The position numbers and the translations under genes were made by a program. The notes under the pieces were generated by a model that worked only from the letters and a program-made list of their open reading frames with translations, was not told the origin of the DNA and ran no database searches. From Deltaproteobacteria bacterium (lineage in GTDB: Bacteria > Desulfobacterota > Dissulfuribacteria > Dissulfuribacterales > JALVPX01): a DNA stretch of 20,354 nucleotides. The stretch is from positions 1-20,354 of the forward strand of contig JALVPX010000021.1 in the NCBI GenBank assembly GCA_027031565.1, read 5' to 3'. Shown piece after piece: positions 1-6,344 of this stretch. The first letter of the stretch is position 1, and each line of letters opens with the position of its first letter.

Positions 1-372
1 AGCATACTTTTCAAGGATGAGGCAGACCTGCTGGATATTGAACTTGAAGGCGTCTCACTGCTAACTCTTCATGGTGCAAAAGGGCTTGAGTTCCCAATTA
101 TCTTCCTGGCTGGATGCGAAAAGGAACTTGTGCCTTGGAAAGAAAATCCCTTCCTGGATGAAGAAAGACGCCTTTTTTATGTGGGAATGACCAGGGCCAT
201 GGAACGGCTATACATATCCTATGCACGGAGCAGGGCCCTTTGGGGGAAGAGGTGCAGAAAAGAGCCCTCGCCTTTTCTGCGGGAAATTCCAGACAGCATG
301 CTTTTGCGCTTGAAGTCTGGAAGGCCCAAGAAACAAAAGACAAGGGCCAAACAGCTTACGCTGTTTGAATGA
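1..372 (+). CDS. UvrD/Rep-family DNA helicase, C-terminal end (5' part outside the window)
   Basis: The reading frame is open from base 1, so only the last 123 residues are present. They carry two superfamily 1 helicase signatures: motif V as LLTLHGAKGLEF (about residues 20-31 of the fragment) and motif VI as EERRLFYVGMTRAMERLY (about 57-74), which hold the DNA- and ATP-contacting residues including the arginine finger region. The tail is basic and ends in QLTLFE. Enzymes of this family unwind DNA in a 3'-5' direction during repair or replication restart. The short segment between motifs V and VI and the KEPSPFL motif after motif VI differ from classic PcrA/UvrD. They recall longer UvrD-domain proteins, some of which carry an N-terminal PHP-type domain, but the N-terminus is not visible. 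The exact subfamily is therefore open. Confidence 0.9.
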   Translation, partial: SILFKDEADLLDIELEGVSLLTLHGAKGLEFPIIFLAGCEKELVPWKENPFLDEERRLFYVGMTRAMERLYISYARSRALWGKRCRKEPSPFLREIPDSMLLRLKSGRPKKQKTRAKQLTLFE

Positions 373-373
373 A

Positions 374-416
374 GGCTGCCTCCAAATATTGGATCTTCAC
401 CTTTAAGAAGGCAGCC
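374..416. terminator. nested inverted repeat between convergent genes, possible bidirectional terminator
   Basis: GGCTGCCT (374-381) pairs with AGGCAGCC (409-416). Within the loop, TCCAA (381-385) pairs with TTGGA (389-393). The structure lies between the helicase stop and the stop of the convergent minus-strand gene, where a terminator is expected. No T-run follows the stem on either strand, so it does not fit a standard intrinsic terminator. Confidence 0.3.
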
Positions 417-443
417 GAAACGATTACCTCTAATGTTGATTCG

Positions 444-848
444 TCAAGCTGCCACTGCCTCTTCGAACAACTCGACAGGGGGACCGTCCAGGCGTTCGGC
501 AAGCCATTTCTTAAGCTCAAGATTTGGGGCATGGACACCCACTCCCGCTTTGTAGCCCGATTCCTCAATTGAGGCCCTGAACAGCGCAGGATCAACCGGG
601 ATCTTGGCAAGTTCGATCACTTCCTTGGCAGAACGCTTAAGCAGTGTGGCCTGGGGCGGTTCTTCCCAGTCATACAATACGAAGTATATGGAATAGTCTT
701 CGCTGCTCATGACAAAGTCATGGCCCCTGGTCCACCCTGCTCCCCATTCAAGATACATGTCAACTGCCTTTTCAGGCGTCATTGTCCAATCTATCCTGTG
801 GACTATCTCCCTTTGTTTCTTGAGTTCTTCCAAGGTCATGGGTTCCAT
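444..848 (-). CDS. DVU0772-like small protein of unknown function
   Basis: This encodes a 134-residue soluble, acidic protein with no signal peptide or membrane segment. It begins MEPMTLEELKKQ and has a central aromatic-rich stretch (about residues 32-60, with EWGAGW, YSIYFVLYDWEEPP) followed by charged helices. The ATG at 848 is chosen over a TTG at 851 because a perfect AGGAGG (855-860, minus strand) sits 6 nt upstream of it. From memory, the sequence resembles the family named after Desulfovibrio DVU0772, small proteins of unknown role in Desulfobacterota. I could not confirm this by search. It is a single gene, convergent with the helicase and divergent from bioF, with its own promoter. 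No function is assigned. Confidence 0.85.
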   Translation of the reverse strand: MEPMTLEELKKQREIVHRIDWTMTPEKAVDMYLEWGAGWTRGHDFVMSSEDYSIYFVLYDWEEPPQATLLKRSAKEVIELAKIPVDPALFRASIEESGYKAGVGVHAPNLELKKWLAERLDGPPVELFEEAVAA

Positions 849-894
849 CAATTACCTCCTAATTATTGCAAATAATTCTCAATTACAATTTAAT

Positions 895-921
895 ATTATA
901 CCACCACATTCCCAGAGTCAA
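895..921 (-). promoter_or_regulatory. extended -10 promoter for the DVU0772-like gene
   Basis: On the minus strand TTGACT (916-921) is followed after 15 bp by TATAAT (895-900), preceded by TGG, which makes an extended -10 element (TGnTATAAT). The short spacer is tolerated when the extended -10 is present. The leader would run about 40 nt to the ATG at 848. Confidence 0.6.
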
Positions 922-993
922 CATATTTGTGCATTTGTTCCATGAGCATGGTTACTTGCAACTTCCATGCAAATTTGGCCTAATAGCAGAGAT

Positions 994-2175
994 ATGGTCT
1001 TGAAAGATTTTATTGAGAAGCATGAAAGGCTGTTAGAAAAGAGAAAACAGCAAGGCCTTTTGAGAAAACTCGAGGTAGTCAGACAGAAGGTCAAGGGCAT
1101 AATCGATATAAACGGCAGGAAATTAATCGACTTTTCATCCAATGACTACCTTGGCCTTTCTTCCAATAAAGAAATGGCAGCAGCGGCGGTGGAGGCCCTC
1201 GAAACATGGGGCTGCGGGGCTGGCGCATCGCGCCTCATGAGCGGGAATGCGGCCATATTCCACGAACTCGAAGGGAAGGTTGCTGAAATGTCGTCGAAGG
1301 ACGAGGCGCTTCTATTTGGGAGCGGGTACCTGGCGAATATCGGGGTCATTTCAGGCCTTGTGGGCAGGAAGGACTGCGTCTTTGCCGACCGGCTCGTTCA
1401 CGCCTCCATCCTTGATGGAATACACCTTTCCAGGGCCAGGCTTTACAGGTTCCGACACAACGACGCCTCGCACCTGGAGTCGCTGCTTAAAAGGGAACGT
1501 AAAAAACATGATAATGCCTTGATAGTAGTTGAGAGCCTTTATTCAATGGATGGAGACGTTGCCCCTTTGAAGAGGATCACCGACCTCAAGAAAGAGTACA
1601 ATACCCTCTTGCTGGTGGATGAGGCCCATGCAGTGGGCATACTCGGGCCTGAAGGAAGGGGACTTGTGCAGGAAGATGTGGCCCAAGATGCGGATATAAC
1701 AGTCGGCACCTTTGGAAAGGCCTACGGCAGTTATGGTGCCTATGCAGCCCTTGGAACGCAGATGAAGGAGATCCTAGTCAACCAGGCACGGCCCTTCATA
1801 TTTTCCACTGCCCTTCCTCCCCATGTGGCAGCGGTGAATCTAAAGGCAGTAGCCCTTGCTGCCCAAATGGATTCAGTCAGAAAAAAAGTGGCTGAGCTGT
1901 CACAGGCCTTCAGGGATGAGATCTCAAGAAGGTGCGGCCTCCAATGTTTTGGGAACCACCATATAATCCCTGTTATTGTTGGGGACAACGACAAGGCGCT
2001 TGAAATGCAGCAGCGGCTAAAAGAGAAAGGTTTCTTTGTAAAGGCGGTCAGGCCTCCCACGGTCCCAGATGGTACGGCAAGGCTGCGAATTTCTGTGACT
2101 GCGCACCATGCGCCTGAACATGTGATCTCGCTGGCCAGGGCAATCGCCGAATATGGATTGGAAATTAATAGATAA
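994..2175 (+). CDS. bioF: 8-amino-7-oxononanoate synthase (PLP-dependent)
   Basis: This enzyme condenses pimeloyl-ACP (or -CoA) with L-alanine to give 8-amino-7-oxononanoate, the first ring-assembly step of biotin synthesis, in the cytosol. The 393-residue protein shows the alpha-oxoamine synthase landmarks: DFSSNDYLGL near the N-terminus, GCGAGASRLMSG, H136 in LVHASILDG (cofactor stacking), LLLVDEAHAVG (D209), and TVGTFGKAYGSYGAY with the PLP lysine K242. Length is normal for the family. An in-frame ATG at 967 would add nine residues, but no ribosome-binding site precedes it, while GCAGAG lies just before 994, so 994 is preferred with moderate certainty. The next gene overlaps its 3' end by 23 bp. 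KBL and serine palmitoyltransferase are sister families. The bioH-like neighbour supports BioF. Confidence 0.93.
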   Translation: MVLKDFIEKHERLLEKRKQQGLLRKLEVVRQKVKGIIDINGRKLIDFSSNDYLGLSSNKEMAAAAVEALETWGCGAGASRLMSGNAAIFHELEGKVAEMSSKDEALLFGSGYLANIGVISGLVGRKDCVFADRLVHASILDGIHLSRARLYRFRHNDASHLESLLKRERKKHDNALIVVESLYSMDGDVAPLKRITDLKKEYNTLLLVDEAHAVGILGPEGRGLVQEDVAQDADITVGTFGKAYGSYGAYAALGTQMKEILVNQARPFIFSTALPPHVAAVNLKAVALAAQMDSVRKKVAELSQAFRDEISRRCGLQCFGNHHIIPVIVGDNDKALEMQQRLKEKGFFVKAVRPPTVPDGTARLRISVTAHHAPEHVISLARAIAEYGLEINR

Positions 2176-2839
2176 AGGGGCCTCGAGGCTCATGATATTG
2201 CTGCCCGGCTGGGGTTTTACCTGGCACATCTTCTTTAAGCCAGGCTCTTTTACCACTCTTGACTTAAATTTCCTGGTTCCGCAGTCGCCGGTAACCCGGG
2301 AAACTGCCGGCTGTCTAAGTGAGCTTGTCCATGGGCTCGCATCCCGGGGCATAGCAGTCTCGGTGTTGGGCTGGTCGTTGGGGGCCCTGGCCGCCCTGCA
2401 GGCATTCAAAGAGTGTGAGATCGGTATCGAACGATTGATCCTGGTGGCGGCAAGGAGGAGATACACCAGAGAGGAGATAGAAAAAGAGAGTGGCCTTGTG
2501 GAGGATGATCCTGCCAAGGCCCTTTCCAGCTTTTACAGGCGCTGTTTTGTAGGCCAAAGGCCTGATTTTGACTGGTTCAAGAAAAATGTAATGATGCGGG
2601 GTCTAAAGGCGCACACCAAGGAACAGCTTCTGGAAGGCCTCGAATACCTCCTTGAGCCAATGGATGACCAGGGCCTTAAAAGTGATAATGTAACAATGGT
2701 TTATGGCGCTAAGGATATAATCGTTACCAGGGAATATCGTATTGCCCCCAAGAGGTCCTCTACAATCGTGGTGCCGGATGCAGGCCATCTTCCATTCCTG
2801 TCTAGCCATTTCACTAATTTCCTGGCAAAATCGGCTTGA
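2153..2839 (+). CDS. bioH: alpha/beta hydrolase, probable pimeloyl-ACP methyl ester esterase
   Basis: This is a 228-residue alpha/beta hydrolase with the oxyanion segment LLPGWGFTW (16-24), nucleophile elbow GWSLGA (S75), acid D188 in VYGAKD, and catalytic H212 in DAGHLPF, giving a full Ser-Asp-His triad. The LPGWG and GWSLG pair is typical of BioH, which removes the methyl group from pimeloyl-ACP methyl ester to end fatty-acid-type elongation. The product, pimeloyl-ACP, is the substrate of BioF. The gene overlaps bioF by 23 bp, which implies co-transcription and translational coupling and supports the role. It is about 30 residues shorter than E. coli BioH, with a reduced lid. No bioC, bioA, bioD or bioB is in the window. 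A BioG/BioV-type analogue is the main alternative. Confidence 0.8.
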   Translation: MDWKLIDKGASRLMILLPGWGFTWHIFFKPGSFTTLDLNFLVPQSPVTRETAGCLSELVHGLASRGIAVSVLGWSLGALAALQAFKECEIGIERLILVAARRRYTREEIEKESGLVEDDPAKALSSFYRRCFVGQRPDFDWFKKNVMMRGLKAHTKEQLLEGLEYLLEPMDDQGLKSDNVTMVYGAKDIIVTREYRIAPKRSSTIVVPDAGHLPFLSSHFTNFLAKSA

Positions 2840-2847
2840 ATCAGACA

Positions 2848-2876
2848 TTGACATATCAATGCCTTACAGTTATAAA
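2848..2876 (+). promoter_or_regulatory. strong sigma70 promoter for rpmH-rnpA-yidD-yidC-jag-mnmE
   Basis: A perfect -35 TTGACA (2848-2853) is separated by exactly 17 bp from TATAAA (2871-2876). Transcription would begin near 2883, giving an rpmH leader of roughly 158 nt. It lies just behind the bioH stop. Confidence 0.85.
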
Positions 2877-2914
2877 AGCCTGTTTCTTGTATTGTTTTTA
2901 TTCATGCAGCAAAG

Positions 2915-2952
2915 GTCGGTTTCCTGCGAAACAAGGCCTGTCTGATACCGAC
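2915..2952 (+). promoter_or_regulatory. stem-loop in the rpmH leader
   Basis: GTCGGT (2915-2920) can pair with ACCGAC (2947-2952). Inside it GTTTC (2919-2923) can pair with GAAAC (2928-2932) around a CTGC loop. The two helices share bases, so they may be alternative folds. The position in a long leader of a ribosomal-protein operon suggests a control element, but no known riboswitch or r-protein leader is recognised. Confidence 0.3.
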
Positions 2953-3040
2953 TTATTAAGGTTCAGGAGATATCTGACTAAAATATAAGGAAAAGAAAAG
3001 ATCTAATTACTTCACTTTACTACACTATAGGGAGCGTAAA

Positions 3041-3175
3041 ATGAAAAGAACCTTTCAACCAAGTAATCTCAAGAGAAAACGCACCCACGGTTTTCGCAAA
3101 CGTATGAGCACCAAAGGCGGACGGAGAGTTCTCAGCAGGCGCAGGGCCAAGGGAAGACACCGTATCTGCGTATAG
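3041..3175 (+). CDS. rpmH: 50S ribosomal protein L34
   Basis: This 44-residue, very basic protein begins MKRTFQPSNLKRKRTHGF and continues RKRMSTKGGRRVLSRRRAKGR, the hallmark L34 sequence. It binds 23S rRNA in the large subunit. GGGAG stands just upstream of the ATG. It is the first gene of the conserved rpmH-rnpA-yidD-yidC-jag-mnmE cluster. Its TAG stop (3173-3175) is in the same frame as rnpA, which follows at once. Confidence 0.98.
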   Translation: MKRTFQPSNLKRKRTHGFRKRMSTKGGRRVLSRRRAKGRHRICV

Positions 3176-3181
3176 AAGACG

Positions 3182-3544
3182 ATCAACAAGCAGACATTCC
3201 CACGGAGAGAACGCCTTGCCAAGAGGCAGGACTATGATCGGGCCTTCAAGAGGGGAAAACGGGTGCGCATGCCTGGGGCCCAGATTATAGCAGCACCCAA
3301 TGGCCTGCCATATTCCAGGTTGGGATTGAGTGTGAGTAAAAGGGTGGGCAAGGCTGTAACAAGAAACAGGATCAAAAGACGCATCAGGGAATTGTTTCGT
3401 ACGCAAAAGAAGAGTTTGCCGCAAGGATTTGACATAATTGTGATTCCAGACAGGGAATTTCTCAATAAAAGATGGGATGTCCAGGCAAGAGAGTTTGTAA
3501 AGGCTCTGGAGAGATTCAAGGGGGAGTCTGAACCCAGGCAATGA
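3182..3544 (+). CDS. rnpA: ribonuclease P protein component, start codon non-canonical
   Basis: This basic protein assists the RNase P RNA in trimming tRNA 5' ends. The RNR signature RLGLSVSKRVGKAVTRNRIK is clear, followed by RRIRELFRTQK. The family's N-terminal segment (FPRRERL...YDRAFKRGKR, contacting the pre-tRNA 5' leader) is encoded at 3197-3256, but the frame between the rpmH TAG (3173-3175) and a GTG at 3260 has no ATG, GTG or TTG. The best fit is an ATC at 3182 giving NKQTFPRRERL after the first residue and a 120-aa protein, a normal length. The canonical starts at 3260 or 3263 would give a 93-94-aa protein lacking the first helix and strand. Read-through of the TAG (an L34-RnpA fusion) or a sequence error are the alternatives. 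The last codons overlap yidD by 4 bp (ATGA). Confidence 0.93.
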   Translation: MNKQTFPRRERLAKRQDYDRAFKRGKRVRMPGAQIIAAPNGLPYSRLGLSVSKRVGKAVTRNRIKRRIRELFRTQKKSLPQGFDIIVIPDREFLNKRWDVQAREFVKALERFKGESEPRQ

Positions 3545-3750
3545 AAACCGCTGCGATATGGATGATCAAGCTTTACCGGCTCTTCCTCTCGCCTGTTCTC
3601 CCCGGCAACTGCCGCTTTCACCCAAGCTGTTCTGCCTATGCCATGGAGGCGTTGAAGCGTCATGGTGTGGCACACGGCGGCTGGCTGGCAATAAAAAGGA
3701 TAGCTCGCTGTCATCCGTGGCATCCAGGCGGATATGATCCCGTGCCGTAA
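3541..3750 (+). CDS. yidD: membrane protein insertion efficiency factor
   Basis: This small 69-residue protein has the YidD family core: YRLFLSPVLPGNCRFHPSCSAYA (about 12-35) with conserved cysteines, then the helix EALKRHGVAHGGWLAIKRIARCHPWHPGGYDPVP. It is thought to sit at the inner face of the membrane through an amphipathic N-terminal helix and to help YidC-dependent insertion. It overlaps rnpA by 4 bp and precedes yidC, the standard arrangement. It ends shortly after the GGYDPVP motif, as is usual for compact members. Confidence 0.97.
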   Translation: MKTAAIWMIKLYRLFLSPVLPGNCRFHPSCSAYAMEALKRHGVAHGGWLAIKRIARCHPWHPGGYDPVP

Positions 3751-3799
3751 TCCAGGCGCTCTTCTTTGCAAAAAAATTAACAATTGAATAGGATGGAAG

Positions 3800-5467
3800 A
3801 TGGAAACTCGAACACTACTGGCTGTGGCCTTGTCAATGCTCGTATTGGTGGCTTTTCAGCAGCTTTACGTTAAACCCCGGCAACAGCAACTCAAGTCCGG
3901 GGCAAATGCAACAAACACGACCCCTGCTATAGAAAAAAAATTTGGGCCAAAGGAAAAAAGAGAGCAGGCCGGCAATCAGGCCATAGAGGCAAAAATGGCG
4001 CCTGAGGCCGCTAAAGAGGCCCCGAATGCGGCTATTGCCCCGCCTTCTTCAACACCGGGTAGGGAACCCCGCGATATAGTGGTTGAAAGCGACCTCTTCA
4101 AGGCGGTAATCACAGAACGAGGCGGGCTCCTCAAGCACTGCTATCTAAAGAAATACCGGGTATCCCTGGACAAGGATTCCCCTTTGCAGGACCTTGTGAA
4201 TGTGCCCTCCAACATGCTTCCGTTGGCCATAACTACCAGGAACATGTCTGCGGATATCAACACACTGCTGTTCGAATCAGACAAAGACAAGATTATGCTC
4301 TCTTCGGCCAAGCCAGAAGGAAGTTTGACCTTTAAGGCCGCCTTGCCGGACGGCACCATAGTGACCAAGGAATTCACTTTCAAAAACAGTGCCTATTGGG
4401 TAAATCTCCGGGTCAACACCAGCAGCGGACAGATCAGGCCAAGTGGAATAGTATTGCGCAACATGCCTTACAAGGCCGATTCACGCTACATCTTTTCCGG
4501 CCCCTCATATTATGCCAACAACAAGCTACAAGAGATAAAGCTAAAAAATCCGGGAGAAAAGCACACCTATACCGGCTCGCTCGACTGGGTGGCTTATGGA
4601 GACAACTATTTCATGATGGCCGTGATTCCAACTGTTCAAAACAGCCTGTGGGATCTACTGATTGAGAAAAAGAGCGACAAAGGCCTCACAGTCATTGACC
4701 TTTCATCCAAAGAGGAGGCAAAGTCCCTTGAACTGGGTCTTTACCTGGGGCCGAAGGAGATAGACCAGTTGAAAAGCACGGGTCACAACCTTTCAAAGGC
4801 CATCAACTTCGGCTGGTTCGACCCAGTGGCAAAACCGGTACTCTATCTCTTGAAATTCATCTACCGCTTCATCGGCAACTACGGAATCGCAATAATCATC
4901 GTGACTATCTTGATCAAGATCGTCTTCTGGCCTCTGGCACAAAAGAGCGCCAAGTCCATGAAGACCATGCAGAAGATCCAGCCGAAGCTTAAAAAGCTCA
5001 AGGAAAAATATGGCGATGACAAGGAGAGAATGAACAGGGAGCTGATGCAGCTATACAAGACCTACAAGGTCAATCCCATGAGCGGCTGCCTGCCCATGCT
5101 GGTGCAGATACCGGTTTTCTTTGCCCTGTACAAGGTACTGCTTCAGGCCATTGAGCTAAGGCACGCGCCCTTTGCGCTCTGGATAAATGATCTATCCGCA
5201 CCGGACAGACTGATGATTCCCGGTGTAGACATACCCTACCTGGGCGGGATACCAGTTTTGACCATTCTCATGGGGGCTTCCATGTATTTCCAGCAAAAGA
5301 TGAGTCCAACGTCCATGGACCCGTCCCAGGCCAAGATGATGCAACTTTTGCCCATAGTGTTCACCTTTCTTTTCATAAATTTCCCGTCCGGCCTGGTGCT
5401 CTACTGGCTCGTAAACAACGTGCTGTCCATTGCCCAGCAATACTATGTCAATAAGTTTACTGATTGA
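3800..5467 (+). CDS. yidC: membrane protein insertase YidC
   Basis: YidC inserts and folds inner-membrane proteins, alone or with SecYEG. The 555-residue protein has an N-terminal membrane anchor (about 5-22), a low-complexity Ala/Pro/Lys linker (about 30-90), a periplasmic beta-rich P1 domain (about 93-320), and the conserved C-terminal core: FIYRFIGNYGIAIIIVTILIKIVFWPL, then a coiled cytosolic hairpin rich in Lys (about 383-420), NPMSGCLPMLVQIPVFFALY, and two more membrane segments ending LVNNVLSIAQQYYVNKF. The large periplasmic domain marks the Gram-negative type. In the first core helix a lysine (TILIKIVFWPL) stands where many homologues have arginine in the hydrophilic groove. The ATG at 3800 is preceded by AGGATGGA. 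Confidence 0.98.
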   Translation: METRTLLAVALSMLVLVAFQQLYVKPRQQQLKSGANATNTTPAIEKKFGPKEKREQAGNQAIEAKMAPEAAKEAPNAAIAPPSSTPGREPRDIVVESDLFKAVITERGGLLKHCYLKKYRVSLDKDSPLQDLVNVPSNMLPLAITTRNMSADINTLLFESDKDKIMLSSAKPEGSLTFKAALPDGTIVTKEFTFKNSAYWVNLRVNTSSGQIRPSGIVLRNMPYKADSRYIFSGPSYYANNKLQEIKLKNPGEKHTYTGSLDWVAYGDNYFMMAVIPTVQNSLWDLLIEKKSDKGLTVIDLSSKEEAKSLELGLYLGPKEIDQLKSTGHNLSKAINFGWFDPVAKPVLYLLKFIYRFIGNYGIAIIIVTILIKIVFWPLAQKSAKSMKTMQKIQPKLKKLKEKYGDDKERMNRELMQLYKTYKVNPMSGCLPMLVQIPVFFALYKVLLQAIELRHAPFALWINDLSAPDRLMIPGVDIPYLGGIPVLTILMGASMYFQQKMSPTSMDPSQAKMMQLLPIVFTFLFINFPSGLVLYWLVNNVLSIAQQYYVNKFTD

Positions 5468-5501
5468 GACATGAAATATTTGCCAAAAGTTTGAGGAAAA
5501 A

Positions 5502-6344
5502 GTGACCATGGAAAGACAGTTTGTGGAATTTGAGGAAAAAACCGTAGAAAAGGCCCTGGAACTTGCTTGCAAGCACTTCAACTGCACTGAAAAGGAACTG
5601 GAATATGAGATCATCACCAAGGGCTCTACTGGCCTTTTCGGGCTTGGGGGCCGCAAGGCCAAGATAAAGGCAAAGTGCCTTAAAGAAGAAGCCGAAGAAA
5701 AGGAACCGCCTGAATCTGATACCGTTTCATCTGAAGATGTTGAAACCCCGCTGGTGCAGGAGGAAGGCGAACCCCAGCCGGAACAAGGGAAAGAGGAAGG
5801 CGAAGCCTTTGAGGAAGACAGGGAGGAGACCCTTCGGGTAGCCAAAGAGGTCGCAGACGCCTTGCTGCAGCAGGCGGGTTTAGAAGCCGAGGTGGTCATT
5901 CAAACAAATGAAGATGGCCCCTTTCTCGAAATCCTTGGACCAGATCTCTCTCTTATAATAGGGAAAGAGGGCGACACCTTGAATGCACTTGAATATATGG
6001 TCAACCGGATCCTGTCAAAGAAACTTCCTGGGTGTCGAGGGGTTTCTATAGACGCCGGCGGCTACAGGGAGAAAAGAAGCAAAAATCTCAAGCTGCTGGC
6101 CCAGCGTACGGCCAGCAAGGCTAAACGGCTTGGAAAGGATCTAGCGTTGAACCCAATGGGTGCAAGAGACAGGCGCACTGTGCACATAGCCTTGAAGAGC
6201 TTCCCTGGCGTCAAGACCCGCAGCATAGGTGAAGGCCTGCGCAGGAAGGTGCTTATAGTACCGTTACGCAAAAAGAAGAGGGATACGAGGAGGAGAAAAA
6301 ACAACTACAGAAACCGAAGTGGCAACAGATCTTCTCAGGGATAA
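5502..6344 (+). CDS. khpB: Jag/KhpB RNA-binding protein (Jag-N, KH, R3H domains)
   Basis: This 280-residue protein is laid out as a Jag N-terminal domain (about 5-60, ending GSTGLFGLGGRKAKI), an acidic Glu/Pro-rich linker (62-112), a KH domain (about 128-182, with LIIGKEGDTLNALEYMV) and an R3H domain (about 190-256, with MGARDRRTVHIALKSFPGVKTRS). It has a very basic tail. Proteins of this type bind RNA and affect cell division or envelope growth in Gram-positives. Their role in Gram-negatives is little known. The PYERR of the R3H consensus is ARDRR here. The start is a GTG at 5502, 5 nt after GAGG; an ATG two codons later is equally possible. It lies 34 bp after yidC and overlaps mnmE by 26 bp, so it is in the same operon. 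Confidence 0.93.
   Translation: MTMERQFVEFEEKTVEKALELACKHFNCTEKELEYEIITKGSTGLFGLGGRKAKIKAKCLKEEAEEKEPPESDTVSSEDVETPLVQEEGEPQPEQGKEEGEAFEEDREETLRVAKEVADALLQQAGLEAEVVIQTNEDGPFLEILGPDLSLIIGKEGDTLNALEYMVNRILSKKLPGCRGVSIDAGGYREKRSKNLKLLAQRTASKAKRLGKDLALNPMGARDRRTVHIALKSFPGVKTRSIGEGLRRKVLIVPLRKKKRDTRRRKNNYRNRSGNRSSQG

Noticed and set aside
866..894. TTGCAA-17-TTTAAT as a forward promoter for bioF
   Set aside because: The region is very AT-rich and overlaps the leader of the divergent gene; both boxes are weak, so I cannot tell it from chance. I also saw no BirA-type operator.
2904..2945. 13-codon open frame in the rpmH leader (MQQRSVSCETRPV)
   Set aside because: No ribosome-binding site and no regulatory codon run, so it is not supported as a leader peptide.
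3024..3035. CACTATAGGGAG, identical to 12 bases of the phage T7 promoter
   Set aside because: The rest of the T7 promoter does not match, there are no phage genes, and GGGAG serves as the rpmH ribosome-binding site. A chance match is more likely.
3766..3794. TTGCAA-17-TAGGAT promoter-like sequence before yidC
   Set aside because: Its transcription start would fall at or after the yidC ATG, and the gene is already served by the operon promoter.
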